From an uncultured Atopobiaceae bacterium (lineage in GTDB: Bacteria > Actinomycetota > Coriobacteriia > Coriobacteriales > Atopobiaceae), in assembly GCA_944321005.1 (NCBI GenBank), contig CALUJT010000020.1, forward strand, positions 1-15,527: a DNA stretch of 15,527 bases, given 5' to 3'. The notes beneath the pieces are model-generated. The model did not search any database. It saw nothing but the letters and a program-made list of their open reading frames with translations, and was not told the origin of the DNA. Below are positions 14,392 through 15,527 of the stretch, piece after piece (the first letter of the stretch is position 1; every line of letters begins with the position of its first letter). Position numbers and translations under genes: made by a program.

Positions 14392-14431
14392 CGGGCGCGC
14401 CGCCGGCTCTTCTTGCCCGGCGGCGCGCCCG
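14392..14431 (+). other. Perfect 15-bp GC-rich hairpin between feoB and the Cys-rich gene
   Basis: Arms CGGGCGCGCCGCCGG (14392-14406) and CCGGCGGCGCGCCCG (14417-14431) pair perfectly around a 10-nt pyrimidine-rich loop. No T-run follows; instead the ribosome binding site of the next gene comes 9 nt later. It may protect the 3' end of feoB mRNA or reduce expression of the downstream gene rather than fully terminate. Confidence 0.65.
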
Positions 14432-14451
14432 CGCTATAGAAAGGACCGCGC

Positions 14452-14817
14452 ATGTTTGATGTGATCGTCTTCGTGGCAGTCGTTGTCGCGGTGATTCTGG
14501 TGGCGGGTCGCTACCTGCGCACGCTGCGTCGGGGCGGATGCGGGTGCGGGTGTGCGGGCGGCGGGGAGTCCCACGTTGCGCGCCCGATGGTCGCCGACAC
14601 CAACGAGGCGCACTATCCCTATGCCGCCGAGCTCACCGTCGAGGGCATGCACTGCGAGCACTGCCTCGCGGCGGTCGAGTCCGCGCTCGACGGCATCGGT
14701 GGCGTGTGGGCACGCGCGAGCCTGCCCGACCGCGTGCGCGTGCTCTCCAAGGACCCGCTCGACCGCGCTTCGCTCGTCGCCGCCGTGGAGGCGGCGGGCT
14801 ACCGCGTGACGGGGTAG
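14452..14817 (+). CDS. FeoB-associated Cys-rich membrane protein fused to an HMA metal-binding domain
   Basis: A 121-residue protein with two parts. Residues 3-20 are one hydrophobic helix, followed by basic YLRTLRR and the cysteine cluster CGCGC (Cys30, 32, 34): the layout of the short FeoB-associated Cys-rich membrane proteins found next to clostridial and coriobacterial feoB. Residues 58-121 form a heavy-metal-associated domain: ELTVEGMHCEHCLAAVESAL carries the CxxC site (Cys68, Cys71), and SLVAAVEAAGYRVTG is its typical end. The helix would anchor the protein, with the positive-inside rule placing both cysteine sites in the cytoplasm beside FeoB. AAAGGA (14440-14445) precedes the ATG. A metal-chaperone or sensor role at FeoB is inference; the bound metal (Fe, Cu, Zn) is unknown. 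A FeoC-like role is an alternative, though no winged helix is present. Confidence 0.82.
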   Translation: MFDVIVFVAVVVAVILVAGRYLRTLRRGGCGCGCAGGGESHVARPMVADTNEAHYPYAAELTVEGMHCEHCLAAVESALDGIGGVWARASLPDRVRVLSKDPLDRASLVAAVEAAGYRVTG

Positions 14818-14866
14818 GGAGCGGACGCCCCGCCGGTTGGAGCGGGTGGCATTCCCGGGTTGCCAG

Positions 14867-15527
14867 CTAGCTCGTTCGCATGGCGAGGTACTCCGCCGCG
14901 CTCCCGAGGACGGGCATGCCGGCGGCGTGCGCGGCATCCAGGAGCTCCGCGTTGCGGGCGTTGCCGGTGCCAAAGACGCCGACGCAGCGGACGAGCGCCC
15001 GGCAGGCGAGAAGGGCCTCGCGTGCCCGTGCCACCGCACCCGCGCTCACGGGCTCGAAGTCGCGCTCGAAGACGGCACGTGCCGCGAGGTCCCGTGCGAG
15101 CAGGCCGTCGGCGTCGTGCTCGTGCAGCACGCCCGCGGCAAAGGGCACGTCCGCCCGCGCCAGCGCCCGGAAGCACGCCGCCCCCGTGCCGCCGCCCGCC
15201 AGCACGAAGACCTCCGGCTCACCCTCCGGCCGGGGAAGTTCCACGCTGCCAAAGGCAGGGTCGTAGGTTCCCGGCGCGAGGTCGTAGAGCTTCGCCACGC
15301 GCTCGGCGGTGAGGACCTCGTCGGGCGCCCCCTGGCACGCTACGCGCCCGTCACGCACGCAGATGACGTGGTCGGCAGCCTTCTGTGCGAGGTCGATCTC
15401 GTGAAGCGAGGCCACGACGGCGATGCCGCGCCTGCGCGCCTCGCGCCTCAGGAGCTGGAGGACGTCGAGCTGGGAGCGCACGTCGAGGTAGGACGTGGGC
15501 TCGTCGAGCAGCAGCACCCGGGGCTCC
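14867..15527 (-). CDS. Metallophore/cobalamin-type ABC transporter ATPase with extra C-terminal domain (N-terminus outside window)
   Basis: The C-terminal 219 residues of an ABC import ATPase of the FecE/BtuD type, which powers uptake of iron-siderophore, heme or cobalamin through a FecCD-like permease. The window edge cuts it within Walker B: EPRVLLLDEPTSYLD contains the catalytic Glu and D-loop, then SLHEIDLAQKAADHVICVRDG contains the switch His. Walker A and the signature lie outside. After the normal ATPase end (VLTAERVAKLYD) about 130 residues follow: VFVLAGGGTGAACFRALARA, FAAGVLHEHDADG and a Rossmann-like end (GVFGTGNARNAELLDAAHAAGMPVL). This extra domain is known to me from clostridial and archaeal ATPases of this group; its function is not established. 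Neighbouring feo genes favour iron, but cobalamin is possible. It converges on the Cys-rich gene across 49 bp. Confidence 0.85.
   Translation of the reverse strand, partial: EPRVLLLDEPTSYLDVRSQLDVLQLLRREARRRGIAVVASLHEIDLAQKAADHVICVRDGRVACQGAPDEVLTAERVAKLYDLAPGTYDPAFGSVELPRPEGEPEVFVLAGGGTGAACFRALARADVPFAAGVLHEHDADGLLARDLAARAVFERDFEPVSAGAVARAREALLACRALVRCVGVFGTGNARNAELLDAAHAAGMPVLGSAAEYLAMRTS

Noticed and set aside
14818..14866. Possible terminator between the Cys-rich gene and the ABC ATPase
   Set aside because: CCCGC/GCGGG can pair over 5 bp but there is no T-run and the loop is long; left uncalled.

Overview
The window is GC-rich (roughly two thirds G+C), densely packed bacterial DNA with Shine-Dalgarno-led genes, short intergenic gaps and GTG/TTG starts. 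The gene families (a clostridial-type FeoB with a Cys-rich partner, a TM287/288-type heterodimeric ABC exporter, a Firmicutes-like flippase) combined with high GC suggest a Coriobacteriia actinobacterium of the Olsenella/Atopobiaceae kind. This placement is inference from gene content, not a database result.

Layout. (1) 3-332: the 3' end of a purine nucleoside phosphorylase gene, followed by a probable terminator. (2) 371-4883: a compact operon of a MarR-family regulator, two ABC exporter half-transporters forming a heterodimer with one degenerate ATP site, and a CrcB/FluC fluoride channel. A perfect 14-bp palindrome overlies the -35 box, suggesting autoregulation. (3) 4990-5589: a flavin reductase-like FMN protein, convergent with (4) a polysaccharide flippase-like membrane protein (minus, 5586-7052); their stop codons interlock in one CTAG. 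(5) 7229-9931: phosphoenolpyruvate carboxylase from a TTG start, convergent with (6) a PPK2-family polyphosphate kinase/phosphotransferase (minus, 9962-10858). (7) 10968-14817: a ferrous-iron uptake locus, feoA1-feoA2-feoB plus a FeoB-associated Cys-rich membrane protein fused to a heavy-metal-associated (HMA) domain. (8) 14867-15527: the 3' part, on the minus strand, of a metallophore/cobalamin-type ABC ATPase with an extra C-terminal domain.

The most unusual part is the feo locus. FeoB carries about 135 extra acidic, Ala-rich residues in the loop after its first membrane helix. The small downstream protein joins a membrane anchor, a CGCGC cluster and a GMHCEHC metal-binding domain. Each of feoA1, feoA2 and feoB is followed at or within a few bases of its stop codon by a 28-nt palindromic element of one apparent family. 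A recurring AGTTAGNCA motif lies upstream of both feoA1 and feoB, in the second case partly as a TTAG-N6-CTAA palindrome, and resembles a DtxR/IdeR-type metal-repressor site. The adjacent metallophore ATPase suggests a metal-acquisition neighbourhood. The other regions hold ordinary metabolic and transport genes. No rRNA, tRNA, CRISPR array, transposase or phage gene was recognised, and no gene-free stretch exceeds 300 bases.
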